Assembly: GCA_015345905.1 (NCBI GenBank)
Contig: JADDTR010000001.1
Span: 1,426,001-1,490,000 of the forward strand
Length of the DNA: 64,000 bases
Direction: 5' to 3'
Source of the DNA: Aotearoamyces nothofagi
Taxonomy: Eukaryota; Ascomycota; Leotiomycetes; Leotiales; Tympanidaceae
A program made the position numbers and the translations under genes. A model generated the notes under the pieces. The model did not search any database and was not told the origin of the DNA. It worked only from the letters and a program-made list of their open reading frames with translations. Below, in pieces: positions 44,715 to 55,119 of this stretch (positions are counted from its first letter, which is position 1; each line of letters opens with the position of its first letter).

Positions 44715-45325
44715 TTTGTTAATGAATACAAGAAACCAGATGGCTTGGCGTTGAAGTTATAGATTCTTGGGAGTACTGGGCATGAGATCCCAAGATTTAG
44801 GCCACTGAAAGTATATAATATAAGCTTGATTACCTAACAATTCTTAGTGTTTGGGTGTTAGATATTATACAAAGGTGACCATGGACTTTACTCTGCAGAG
44901 TCAAGACTTATACAACTTGAAACTTCTGTCTGCGGTATACATGTCGGAGGCCAAGTTGTAACCTGTTTTCGTGCCTTCTAAAGCTGTCCCTAGCGCCTAA
45001 AAAGTGCTATAGTTCCGATGACTAACGTCACTGGGTCAGGAAGGGAAGTCGGTCGGGTCTCGCTATAGACTATCAAAATAGAAAGTTTGAAGTAGTAATA
45101 GCCACTGAAATATAAAGTTATTCCTATAGTCACTTGAAGCTTCCAGTCGCGAATTGCGGGGTGGACTAAGAGAAGTCGAAAATTGGCGAGGCGCAACATT
45201 GCATCCGCCACATAGCGACCACAACGCGCAGACTCACTCCTAACTCAACGTCACTGCCATACCCACAGTCTTTCCTCTACCTACAACCATCTACACTATA
45301 TTCCGAAATATCGTAACCAAACATC
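44715..45325. other. spacer between SNX4 and the RRM gene
   Basis: A 611-base tandem spacer. The last 100 bases are C-rich and A-rich leader typical of the start of a highly expressed fungal gene. No RNA gene seen. Confidence 0.4.
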
Positions 45326-45877
45326 ATGGCAGACACCATGGATGTCGACGTGGAGGTCCCCCTCTCCCCCGAGGCCGACCGCAAGAACGCCTCGATGCAA
45401 ACCCACTCGAACGCTACAGCTGTGCGCTCTATCGAAGGTTGGATCATTATCGTCACGAATGTGCATGAGGAGGCCAGTGAAGAGGATCTGACAGATTTGT
45501 TTGCGGAGTTTGGAGAGATCAAGAACTTGCATCTAAATTTGGACAGGCGGACAGGTTACGTGAAGGTATGCGCTATCACCTTTTTGTTTATTGTCCTTTA
45601 GTCTACTAGAAAGTGAAGGGCTTGCATTTGGTAGCGTATTGCTAATTTGCTGGTGAAGGGCTATGCACTCATCGAGTACCCAACACTGGACGAGGCTAGG
45701 GCTGCGATTGATGGAGCTCACAATACGAAGTTACTGGATCAGACTATCGAAGTGGACTTTGCGTTTGTGAGACCACCACCAGGAAAGGGCTCCAGAACCG
45801 GGAGAGCGCCAGCGAAAGGAAAGGCGAGGAGTAGATCGAGGAGTCCCGAGATTGCCAAAGATGGAGAGATCGAGTGA
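45326..45877 (+). CDS. RNA-binding protein 8A (Y14/Tsunagi-like), exon junction complex
   Basis: Exons 45326-45565 and 45659-45877 (93-nt intron, GTATGC donor, branch TTGCTAAT) encode 152 residues. Y14 pairs with Mago nashi in the exon junction complex deposited on spliced mRNA. An acidic N-terminus ([10 protein letters not shown]) and a [21 protein letters not shown] segment match the Y14 family. The single RRM has RNP2 IIVTNV (41-46) and RNP1 KGYALIEY (80-87, formed across the splice). The distinctive tail of the [13 protein letters not shown], and a C-terminal RS-type stretch (RSRSRSPE) are as in animal RBM8A. Presence here fits filamentous ascomycetes; S. cerevisiae lacks the gene. Confidence 0.92.
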
Positions 45878-46921
45878 AGTGTCAGAGACGCGAAAAATCA
45901 TACTGCGATATGGATGGGAAGGGAAAAGCGACTCGCAAATTATCGCTAGGTAGAAGGAGTTTAAGAGCCGATGTGCCCTACTTGGAGGCATGTCGGCGCG
46001 TGTGAATCAATAAAAATGGTGAGCTCTATGTACTTCATGAGCTCTAAACATAGCTGACAGATCCTGCAGAACAGCGACGCGCGCATATTCAAACACCCAA
46101 TATAAATTAAATGGAAGTGTTTTTAAGGCACCGTGCTACTAAAGTAACAGGTTTAGAGTCACAAAATACCTAAGAGAATATGTCGAAATACATCTATTTA
46201 CAATGCAGCAGTTTTTAAGCGGTATCTCCATTTGAGAGCAACCACTCCACTTTATTCCCTACTTGTTGATGTCGCATTGTTCGCCAGGAGATCTCTAATA
46301 CATAGTTCATAGTCTCAATTATGCAAGTGAGTTGCCCCTCTTCTTATAGGGCTATAGATGGCCCACGGATGTCTGGTCAGAATGACTCTCATTTCTGCAA
46401 AAACCGCACTTTGGTCGATGTATTTTCGCAGACCCATAGCACAAAGTGAAACCACAGTTGCGTCTTAGAAATAAAAGACTAGAATCACCGAGATGCGCTT
46501 TTAAAGCAGTACGTATGTTATTCAAGAATGCTAAACAGTGACGTACAAACCAGATCTTACCTCCCTTTTTTCATATCAGCTTTCTTAGCCAGCTATGAGG
46601 CTTTAATAGCACGAGATTCAAGTATTCATCAAGTAGCGGCTCATTTCCCTCTCAACGCCCTTTTCAGAACTACTGGGAAATAGACTTCTCGTTTGCGACC
46701 AGCGATACTGTTGAAACTATAATAGATACTACCATCAGCAGTTCCATAGCGCGTACATATTTAATATACTATAACTTGTTTAGCCCTTATATTTCCTGTT
46801 TTTAAACTCAACGCCCCCGCCGATATTGAAATCCTACACGAGGCTCCGCTCCCCGTTTTTCCCCTCGCTCAGAATTGGGCATGTGTATATAGCAAGATAG
46901 GCAAATTCTGTGATAATGAAC
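45878..46921. other. gene-free spacer before the tRNA
   Basis: A 1.04-kb AT-rich stretch with no recognisable frame, RNA gene or repeat. It includes the 3' end of the RRM gene. Confidence 0.45.
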
Positions 46922-47017
46922 GGCAACTTGGCCGAGCGGTTATGGCGCCAGTTTCAGGTCTACTTGAAGCACAAATACTGGTTCGAAAGAGCGTGGGTTC
47001 GAATCCCACAGTTGTCA
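46922..47017 (+). tRNA. tRNA-Leu(CAG) with a 17-nt intron
   Basis: The acceptor arm GGCAACT pairs with AGTTGTC (one G-T pair), discriminator A. The D arm is GCC...GGC with GGTT in the loop, and the anticodon stem is CCAGT/ACTGG. The loop starts TTCAGG, giving anticodon CAG, and a 17-nt insertion follows position 37 (TCTACTTGAAGCACAAA). The T arm GTGGG-TTCGAAT-CCCAC is perfect. The extended variable arm (TTC-GAAA-GAG) marks a class II tRNA, consistent with leucine. The gene reads CUG codons. The internal A and B boxes are intact, so it looks functional. Confidence 0.93.
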
Positions 47018-47020
47018 ACA

Positions 47021-47024
47021 TTTT
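47021..47024 (+). terminator. RNA polymerase III terminator of tRNA-Leu
   Basis: A T4 run starts three bases after the tRNA 3' end. A stronger T9 run at 47052-47060 could act as a back-up. Confidence 0.6.
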
Positions 47025-47060
47025 GCATCTCTCTTGCTTGCCATATGTTCCTTTTTTTTT

Positions 47061-47842
47061 CTCTTGATAAACCATCAATCATACATATATCACAATCAAT
47101 CACCGCGAACCCTGCATCGCGACACTTAACTCTTTTTTCTTTTTGCTGAAAGTGCGCCACGGCGGGAGCGAGGATCTCCCAAGCGAGAAATTTGCCGACG
47201 CGGGCGCGACGCGACGCGCCGGAACGGAACGGAGCGGGGTGACGAGCCGCAGCCAGCTCTATTTGAGAGCTGGAGAAACTCCCTCTCTCATCCCCCGATA
47301 GATAAAAAGCCGTTGTGAGAGATGCACGGCAATGACGGCCGTGGCACCCGAACCCCGGTATCTCGGAATAGTATTTGCTGGGTTTTGCATGTAGTTTTTT
47401 TTTGGCTCTGTAGCGGACAGATAACCTAAATACGAAGCGAAGATGGGGGATGATAGCGCGCGGGCAGTTCTGGATGGGGTTCTGGTAGTAGGAATAAAGT
47501 TTACCATGATAATAAGGTTAATGGCAAGCGACGACTTGACAGCGGCATCGAGAATCAGATTGTATCATTGCAATTGCGAATAAGAGGGATTAAATTATTA
47601 GCCTATATCAATCACAGTGGAACTTAACATAGCAGTAGACATTAGATTCAAGTATCATGAATTTAATTCTAATTGTTATACTCTGCATATCTACTAGCCG
47701 ACTCCTCCATTACTCATCCATTCTATCTACTTTCTATGTATTTCTCAGAACCCCTCGATATCCATACACCACACCCCGTCTAGTGATACAAAGGGTTGAA
47801 AAGACCGTGATCATTCTATTGTAACCACTGACAATATAGTCC
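47061..47842. other. spacer between tRNA-Leu and the sugar transporter
   Basis: About 780 bases with only short chance frames. A GC-rich patch with repeated CGGAACGGAACGGAGCGG occurs near 47218-47240. The remainder is AT-rich 3' flank of the transporter gene. Confidence 0.45.
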
Positions 47843-49663
47843 TTACACGGCAGTATCGCCGTGTATGGCAAGGTCCCCCTCGCCGCCAATATGCCCTAAA
47901 CTGCCATTCGCATGCTCTATCTTCTCTTCATGAACCTCATCAGTCTTTCCAAACTCACGGACACGGGCAGTAACGACGTGTGTTCTCCAGGCTGGTGTTC
48001 CGATGTACTTGATGCCCTTGGGGTCCGTGAACATGGCTTCCACTTCCTCAAGTGTCTTGCCGGCGGTCTCGGGGAACAGCAAAAAGACGTGGATAAACAT
48101 GGCAAAACAGAAGACGCCAAACAGAATGTAAACTCTCCATGTAATATTCTCGAACGCCGGAGGGACGAAGTAAGATAATGCGAAATTAAATGCCCAATTA
48201 GCACTAGTGCAAAGGGCTCCAGCCTTGGATCTGACACGAAGGGGGAAGAGCTCTGGCACATAAGTCCACGATGTGGGACCCCATGTTGGTGCGTACGATG
48301 CGACGAAGAGGTAAGAGAACGCGATGACTGCTTTGCTAGGAGCGCCACTGAGTACGAAACTCTCCGCAGCGACATGATTGAGGCCACCAGAAGGCGCAGG
48401 ATCTGAATAAACACCTGCGACACCGGCATTGACGAAGAGACAGATCATCATGAGAAAGGCTCCAACAAGTAGTGAAGTACGCCGACCCCATCCGTCCATC
48501 CAGACAAGGGCTGGGAAGGTCATGACGACATTGATGACGTATTGAATGGACGAGGAGAGAAGGACGTTGTTGCTCGAAATACCGGCCATGGCAAAGATAT
48601 ACTAGGAGATTGTCAGAATCGAGATGAAGTAAATAGTGGATTAGAACTTACAGTAATGTAGTACATCATGACATTCATGCCGGTAAGTTGTGACCAGATC
48701 TGTACAAAGAGGCCTATGTGTGTTCTATTGATCATCTCTGGTTTCAAGAGCTCAAAGTACGAGACATCAGCGTTTTGCCTTTCGAACTCGATAGCTGACT
48801 TGATCTCGTTCATCTCGAAGACGACTCCAGGGTCATTAACATCACCATGGCTATGAACAAGTGCTAGCGTGTTGAGGGCTTCCTCCCATCGATCTTTGCC
48901 GGCAAGCCATCTTGGGGATTCAGGCAGCATGAATAAACCGAAGAAGAGGATGATGGCGGGGATCATCTGCAGGCCCCATGGAAGACGGAAGGATGCTACT
49001 CCGTCGATGTAAGAACATCCGTAGGAGATGTAGAACATGATCATGATACCCCAAGTGATAGCCCATTGCTGAGATCCAACAAGACGCCCACGCATATTCG
49101 CAGGTGCGATCTCGGAAACATATACGGGAACTTGAGCAGAGCAGATACCGACGGCAATACCATTGATGATACGGCCGACGATAAGCATGGCGATATCCTG
49201 TGAGGCACACACGATAATAGAACCAACCATCCTATCAAGCGAATTAGGGCTGTAATGTGTACTAGAGAGTCTCGGGAGTCTCGAGAGTGGTGTCTATTTA
49301 CCAGAATAGAGTGCCAACTTGGATTGCGCGTTTACGACCTAGACTTTCTGACAGGTAGCCGGAGGATAATGCCCCTAACCACGAGCCACCGGCCATGGAA
49401 GCTGTGATGCCACCTTGTGTTGAGGATTTTGGGCCGGAACATGTTGTAGAATCATCAAAACCAGGCCCATCTATCCTGCGTCAGCATGGTTCGAAGAGCC
49501 TACTTGATAGTTACGGGAGTTACTGACATGGGCCTTCATTGAAGTAGCAAAGGTAAGATTCGGTACTGATTATGGCTGACATAGATGATATGTCGAAGCC
49601 AAACAGACCACCGCCAATGACGGCGATGGCTGTTATAAAATAGATGTTTCCCGTATGCCACAT
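47843..49663 (-). CDS. MFS sugar porter (hexose-type transporter)
   Basis: Four minus-strand exons, 49663-49524, 49475-49302, 49231-48652 and 48601-47843 (introns 48, 70 and 50 nt), give 550 residues in phase. It is a 12-helix plasma membrane sugar/H+ symporter or facilitator. Family signatures are all present: a first helix with GGGLFGFDISSMS, GGITASMAGGSWLGAL, GRKRAIQ, and RIINGIAVGICSAQVPVYVSE with NMRGRLVG. Also present are PESPRWLAGKDRWEEAL before the central loop, QLTGMNVMMYYIT with the splice to YIFAMAG, DGWGRRTSLL, and the end signature PETAGKTLEEVEAMF. This is the sugar porter family (TC 2.A.1.1); the actual sugar cannot be told from sequence. A decayed relative of its C-terminus lies 3 kb away at 51.65-51.94 kb. 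Confidence 0.94.
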
Positions 49664-51644
49664 GATTGGAGTTTAAAGTTGATTGGAATGACTGGGAAAG
49701 AAATATTTTCCCACGGGGAAGGTCATATTTAAGGAGAAAGCATGGAGAAGCTGCTGGATTTGCAGCCGGGGGAGTGCCTGCTGATCCCCGTTGGCTCCTT
49801 CCGAATCGTGACTCGGTCGTATGCTAGAGCCTGCAACCAGACAGCATGCCACCAGTTGCAGCAACTGACCTACAGGGGTTTATTCCCATGACCGGCAATG
49901 TTTTCCTCCCTTTCAAGGAATAATTCCGCGCAATTTTCCGTATAAAAGCTGCAGGATCGCGATTTGATACCATATCGACCAAGGGGAATATCATATTCAT
50001 AAAAGCCGTGTCAGAGGATCACTGATGTGGATAATCGATGCCGTCGTAATGGTATACTGGGTGTTATTCCCGCCGGGAAACAAAGTCGCCCTGTGTAGTG
50101 ATAGAGTACATGCCGTAGTCGAGTGCCTACCGAGCCTGGCACCGAGTTACCCGCAATCCGATGTGCTAACGCGGTGGAGTCTCCAGACGCCCAAATCCCC
50201 GGCATAGCGGGATCGGGGTAACATGCTGCCATTAAAGTATTCGCTCTGGCACATTGTGAGCTGACTTTGCGTAAAAGGGCCGATTGCTGAGGCATAGTTC
50301 TCCAGTTCCCCGATACTCGCGTACCAACTCCGCTTCAGAGGAAGCAGGAAGCTGCAGTTGCTGGCGACGGTTGCCAGCGACGGTTGCCAGCTGGTGGCTC
50401 TGTCCTCCGCACCGATACTCTGCAAGCCGAAGGGCTCTTGTGCATTACAGAGGACATGCATACTCTGCATTGGCCGGAGCGTTCGGCTTTCGACACAGAA
50501 CATCAGGTCACCTTCCTTCTTCCTTGGAAAGGCCATCGCGCTTATACATACATGCCTGATTTCTGGTCAGCAATGGGGCATGCGCAAATTCGGTCTGTCG
50601 CGAGATGGTAGCACAGTGCTGGCTGGGCATGCTGACCGAAATACCTGGACTGTAGCATTTATCATTGGTGGGAGATATAATTTTATATACCCGCGCTGCC
50701 GCAAAGTCTCTGATTCTTCGACGTCTAATTGATCCAATGATCGCTGTATCCATCATCCATTCTGTTGGAAACGCTGTTGTCACGTGTTTGCTTATATTCA
50801 GGCCTGGAGTTGCACCTTGGTGACTTGTAGTGTCGATCCCTCTCCATGGACCTGTACAGCACAGTGCAGTATTGCCGTTCGCTCTGCTGGCAACGTTCGG
50901 GTGCCGACCCTGTCTATAGCCTCGTAGCCTGTGCGCATCGTTGTTGACGGGCACTGGCGTATCCCAGACATTGGCCTTGAAGCCTTGTGAGGGCGTCGTC
51001 AGCCAGAAGACCAGGGATATCCATCACCTCGCAGACCTAGGCCAGGTTCCGTGTCGACTGCAGAGGGTAAGACGGACTCCACAGTCGTATGATGGAAGAA
51101 AAAGGCCTATATGTGTAGATATCCTCCCCGCCACGCCCGGGAATCAAATGCCCCCCTCATGTATCGCGGCAAGAGAGGATGATGCGTCTCCCAGCATTCC
51201 TGGTCAATGTACGCAAAAAGTGTATTTGGCAGTCGCTTTTGTCGCTCGTTGAAGGCATGCCTCACATGGCTGTGAAACAAACAGGATCCTGCATCGACAG
51301 CTAGGTCACAGCTTCTATTGCCGACTTGAAGTGCTTCTGTGCGGAGCGAAAGTCCGATTATGCGCAAAGAGCTGGAAAGGTTCTTCGTCTCTGGCAGAAA
51401 GTAAGGTGGAAAGCCTCATACGAACATTTACTACGTGACTCCCGGGTAGCTAGCGGAGAGCATTGGCATTGCGCTTATGATTCTACGCGGACTAGATATA
51501 ATAATGCATCCGATTCTTCAACAGATTTGAATGATTTATACTATTTTGAGCAGTCCTTACTACTCTCCTACATTTGAAGCAAGAGAGAGAGATAGAGAGA
51601 GAGAAGATCGATTCGGGGAGATTTGGCCATGTGATTTGGTTAAA
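49664..51644. other. gene-poor stretch upstream of the sugar transporter
   Basis: About 2 kb of short overlapping frames in all phases with no domain resemblance. It holds the transporter promoter on its left side. A GA-rich run lies at about 51580-51612 and a short GACGGTTGCCAGC duplication near 50366-50392. No RNA gene seen. Confidence 0.45.
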
Positions 51645-51651
51645 TCACATG
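51628..51651. repeat. 10-bp inverted repeat with 4-bp loop
   Basis: CATGTGATTT-GGTT-AAATCACATG, perfect arms, overlapping the 3' end of the transporter relic. Confidence 0.8.
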
Positions 51652-51945
51652 ACTATTCTCGGTTCTGGGTATCCGGACGGGGCTCGGCGATTGGGGTCAG
51701 TGAACATGTCTTCCACTTCTTCCAGCGTCTTGCCAGCAGTCGCGGGAAACGGCGAGAAGATGAGGACAAACATTGCAAGACAGAGGCCACCGAAAAGGAT
51801 GTAAACTTCCCATTCAAAATTTCCAAATGCCGGAGCAACAAAGAATGACAGCGCAAAATCAACGCCTAGTTATCTCTAATGACACAAATAGAGAATGTAT
51901 CTGGTAAATAAGCCCATGACACAAATAGAGAATATATAGGCCCAT
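51645..51945 (-). pseudogene. relic of a second MFS sugar porter (C-terminal end only)
   Basis: On the minus strand the frame reading DFALSFFVAPAFGNFEWEV, then LFGGLCLAMFVLI, then ATAGKTLEEVEDMFTDP aligns with the last helices and end signature of the complete transporter next door (NFALSYFVPPAFENITWRV, LFGVFCFAMFIHV, ETAGKTLEEVEAMFTDP). Upstream, in a different frame, SWAYLPDTFS echoes SWTYVPELFP of the same protein. A repeated CCCATGACACAAATAGAGAA unit and a deletion lie between the two pieces, and nothing of the first ten helices remains. It is therefore a truncated, frameshifted remnant. Divergence from the neighbour shows that it derives from a different paralogue rather than from a recent copy. 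Confidence 0.85.
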
Positions 51946-53488
51946 GATATAGGAGCCCCTTCTGGCGTACACGATAACCTACTTCGGGAGCAGTGATCAC
52001 AGCCTTGCCTACACGCTGTGCCTTCTGGATTGACGCTCTAATGCTAACAACAGTAGTGGGAGCCATTCCACCCCTTAACTCCCCTGTTGAACAGATTAGA
52101 GATTTAACTTGGATTAGACAATTCAATTCATCTAATCCTTCCAATAGATATTGTGTCCTACAAAACTCGTCGGCTGGTCCTTAGCTGGTTAGGATAGGGG
52201 CGAATCTAAGAGGCTTGGTAAGAGATCGAGAAGAGGTATACAGAGGCAAAGAAGCGCCAGCTTCTCCCAGCTTCTTCTCCTGCTCGCGTTTGTGGATATG
52301 ACTGCTCTCTTCGCCTTCAAGGCGCGGGCATGGCATGGCATTCATGCCTTGCTGCCTGACCGCCTTGCGAGCACACTCCTTTGACTGCCGAGAGAATTCC
52401 CCAGTTTCTGGCCCCCAAAGCTCTCCCTCCTTATTATTCTCCTTCCAGCCACGACCTCTCGGCATGCCCGGCTCTCGAGATGGCCCATGCAAAAAAGGGG
52501 CATGCTCCATATCAGTGGAATTGCTCTTCAGCCTGCTGTGCTCCTCCTGTTTCCTGCAGGCTCGTGCGCCAATTCCCGGTGGAGTACTGCTGCGTTGGCG
52601 GCAGCGAGGCAGCGAGGGAGCTTCGATGATGGCCTCTGTCCAAACATCCCACGGAGCACAGGACTGCGGACGAAGTTTCTTTTTCTACAGGATTGGCATG
52701 GCATTGGCTTGCTCATCGTCGATGGCTTGCATACGAAGCCACGGCGCTCGCTTTCGAGACGCCAGGGACCTTTTTCATACAAGGATCCGGTGCAAACTTC
52801 CTCCACAGCAAGGCGGGCGGGCTTCATCTAACAGTCTTTGGAAGGTAGATGCACGCTCTGACTTTCTTATGTCTGTTTCTGCTTCATCTGAATGCGCCTC
52901 ATACAAACAACGGCAAGTTCTCTCCTTATCGTCATGAGTTTTGGCGCCTTGCTCGCATACATCCCATCACAGTGGGCTTTTTGACGAGGCAGACATAATT
53001 TCTGGCCTGCCACCATGCGTCCCGCGTCCTCGTTATCCCTTGTAGTTTTGCTTCAGTGCCGTCCAGCATGCTTGCAAGAGCCCTTGTAAGCTCGCAATGC
53101 CACACACATGGCCCACCAATCTTTCCAAATCCGGTGCCGTGGTGCTGGGTTTGGACGAGAACCTACGTTCCCATTGCACGGATATTGTACGATTCTCTGG
53201 CTTAACCCTTTGTTTCTCCGGCTTCACATTGGCCGCTGCTGCAAGATTATGGGGCAATCTTTCCACGTCTTCTTCACCGTCCCAGAGATTCCTTGAAACC
53301 CGACTGCTTGGCGAGTCCTTGCTATTGCCTTACCCGCACCATGCAAACCATGTTGATTTCCCTCACTCTATTTCATATAGCTGTTATGAGCAGGCGCACA
53401 CATAAGAAATCCGCCGCCCCGTGTCGTGATGCCTCGAGCAGCAGTTTCTTATTCCTAGCTTACCGCTGCATTTAAGCAATATTCCAGC
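51946..53488. other. gene-poor stretch
   Basis: About 1.5 kb with overlapping short frames, the longest 200 residues at 52335-52937, Ser/Arg-rich and without family resemblance. I see no mobile element, RNA gene or long repeat. Confidence 0.4.
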
Positions 53489-54268
53489 ATGGCAAATGCT
53501 TCCCTAGATGTACACAAAGCCTTAGTCATCGATCTGTATAAAGAAGGGAAAGAACTCGGAGAAATCGAAGAACACCTTAAATCGCATGGCGTTGAGACGA
53601 CGTTGGTTACGACTTCGAGAAGCCTGAGGAATAAAACTGACAGAAAGCCAGCTTCCACGAAATTTACACCTGTCTCGAGGAATGGCATATCATTCCTAGC
53701 CCATCTCCAGTCCACACGTCTGACGATGGAAAGAAGCAACGGCTAGAAGGAGATCCCGGCTCCTTGCAAGTGGAGTGTCATCACGGACCACAACATCATC
53801 CGTCCTCAATCAGCGTCGCAAGTATCCAGAACGGAACTACTCCACTTGAAGCATACGAGCAGAATGACCGACGAAATGACCCTTGGGTCCCGCCTAGTCT
53901 TGAGGTATCGACTAGCCTTGAGGTCCAGACTAGTCCTGTTCCTTCCGAAAACGAGGAGGAATGCGATATGGAGAGTGTCGAGGAAAGGTGAGAATATTTC
54001 TCGACCGAAATCAAAGGTAATATTGACATGATGCAGCCTCAGACAGTATAAGCAGCAACATCGAATAGAACGGCATAGACGCATAGACCGTCGTATTCGA
54101 ACGACGTGCCAGTATACTCTTATTCGAGCCAGGCGCAGAAGTAGCAGGGCGGCTTCGAACCACAGCAATCACCATGCCAATACTACGAGGCATACACGAA
54201 CGAATGACATGGGCCGGCTTTCAACTCCAACGCACCAAGCGTCCATTGATAGAGACCGTGAGTCTTGA
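53489..54268 (+). CDS. unrecognised small multi-exon gene
   Basis: Three coding stretches can be linked. The first starts at ATG 53489 (MANASLDVHKALVIDLYKEG...HLKSHG, helical and charged). The second is in another phase to 53987 (KASFHEIYTCLEEWHIIPS ... ENEEECDMESVEE). The third, 54037-54268, is strongly basic (RIERHRRIDRRIRTT) and ends at TGA. The second intron, 53988-54036 (GTGAGA...TGCAG, 49 nt), joins cleanly in phase. The first junction is uncertain: a 38-nt candidate at 53606-53643 would keep phase but has a weak donor and is very short. The LYKEGKELGEIEEHLKSHG...YTCLEEWHI pattern faintly recalls the Clr5 domain of fungal DNA-associated proteins; this is only a suggestion. The gene may be an orphan or a misread spacer. 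Confidence 0.4.
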
Positions 54269-55119
54269 GGGCTGGCAGCCCATGATTTCACGATAAATGC
54301 TGTATCTTAATGTTGTATTTGCGGATGGATCGTGCTAGCGGTGGTAGGACATCATAGATATCCGGACAGTAAAAAGTTCCTAACCTATCGGCAGTGCCAG
54401 CAAATTTATTATACAGTTTCTCCCTCCCATCTCATTCATTACCCTCGGTGCTGCTGTGATCACATATCCCACCGTAGCTTCTCTCCGCCCCCACTTCCGT
54501 CTCGGACACAAAGGAACGTCGCACGCCTTGTCTAGCCGGGTCCAGGTCGGCTACTCCTGGCCGCCCGGTGCATGTACAGGACCGTGTATGACCGACTCAA
54601 TTTTTTTTTTCTGCTTCGCCAGTGAATGGAATGACTAGAGGATGGGGATATCCACAACAGCCCTACGCGGCTGCAGACCGATCTGCGAAAGGGAGCCCGC
54701 CACGGAAAGAGCATCGCTACAGAGCACCAATTAAAACAACCACCCGCACAGCACGACGACAGCAGCATCAGGGGGCCGGATCGGGGTTTTAGTGATTAAA
54801 AAAATTTGATATACAGTACTATACAGCACGCGGGCCGATACTCGCACAGAGACTCGGCTGCGTCAGGGGCCGGCGGGGGCCCGCTCCGGCGAGCCTGTGA
54901 GTGGGTGACAAGGAGAGGGAAAGAAGTGTGTATATTATACATCGGAAAGGAAGCCCAGACCGCTGGATGCAGTACTGTAGTACGCTGTACGATACAAGCT
55001 AAGGATTCCGTTGGCACGGCTTGACACCCGTGAAGACATAATTCGTACTAGTGCGCTATACAAGACGCCGCGGATCCTCTATCATGCATAACTCCCCCGC
55101 CCCCGTATGTAGCCCCGCT
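54269..55119. other. convergent spacer before SPA2
   Basis: About 850 bases, no recognisable coding sequence or RNA gene. It contains the 3' flank of SPA2. Confidence 0.45.

Noticed and set aside
52335-52937. 200-residue plus-strand frame
   Set aside because: No family resemblance, overlapping frames in all phases and no convincing splice links.
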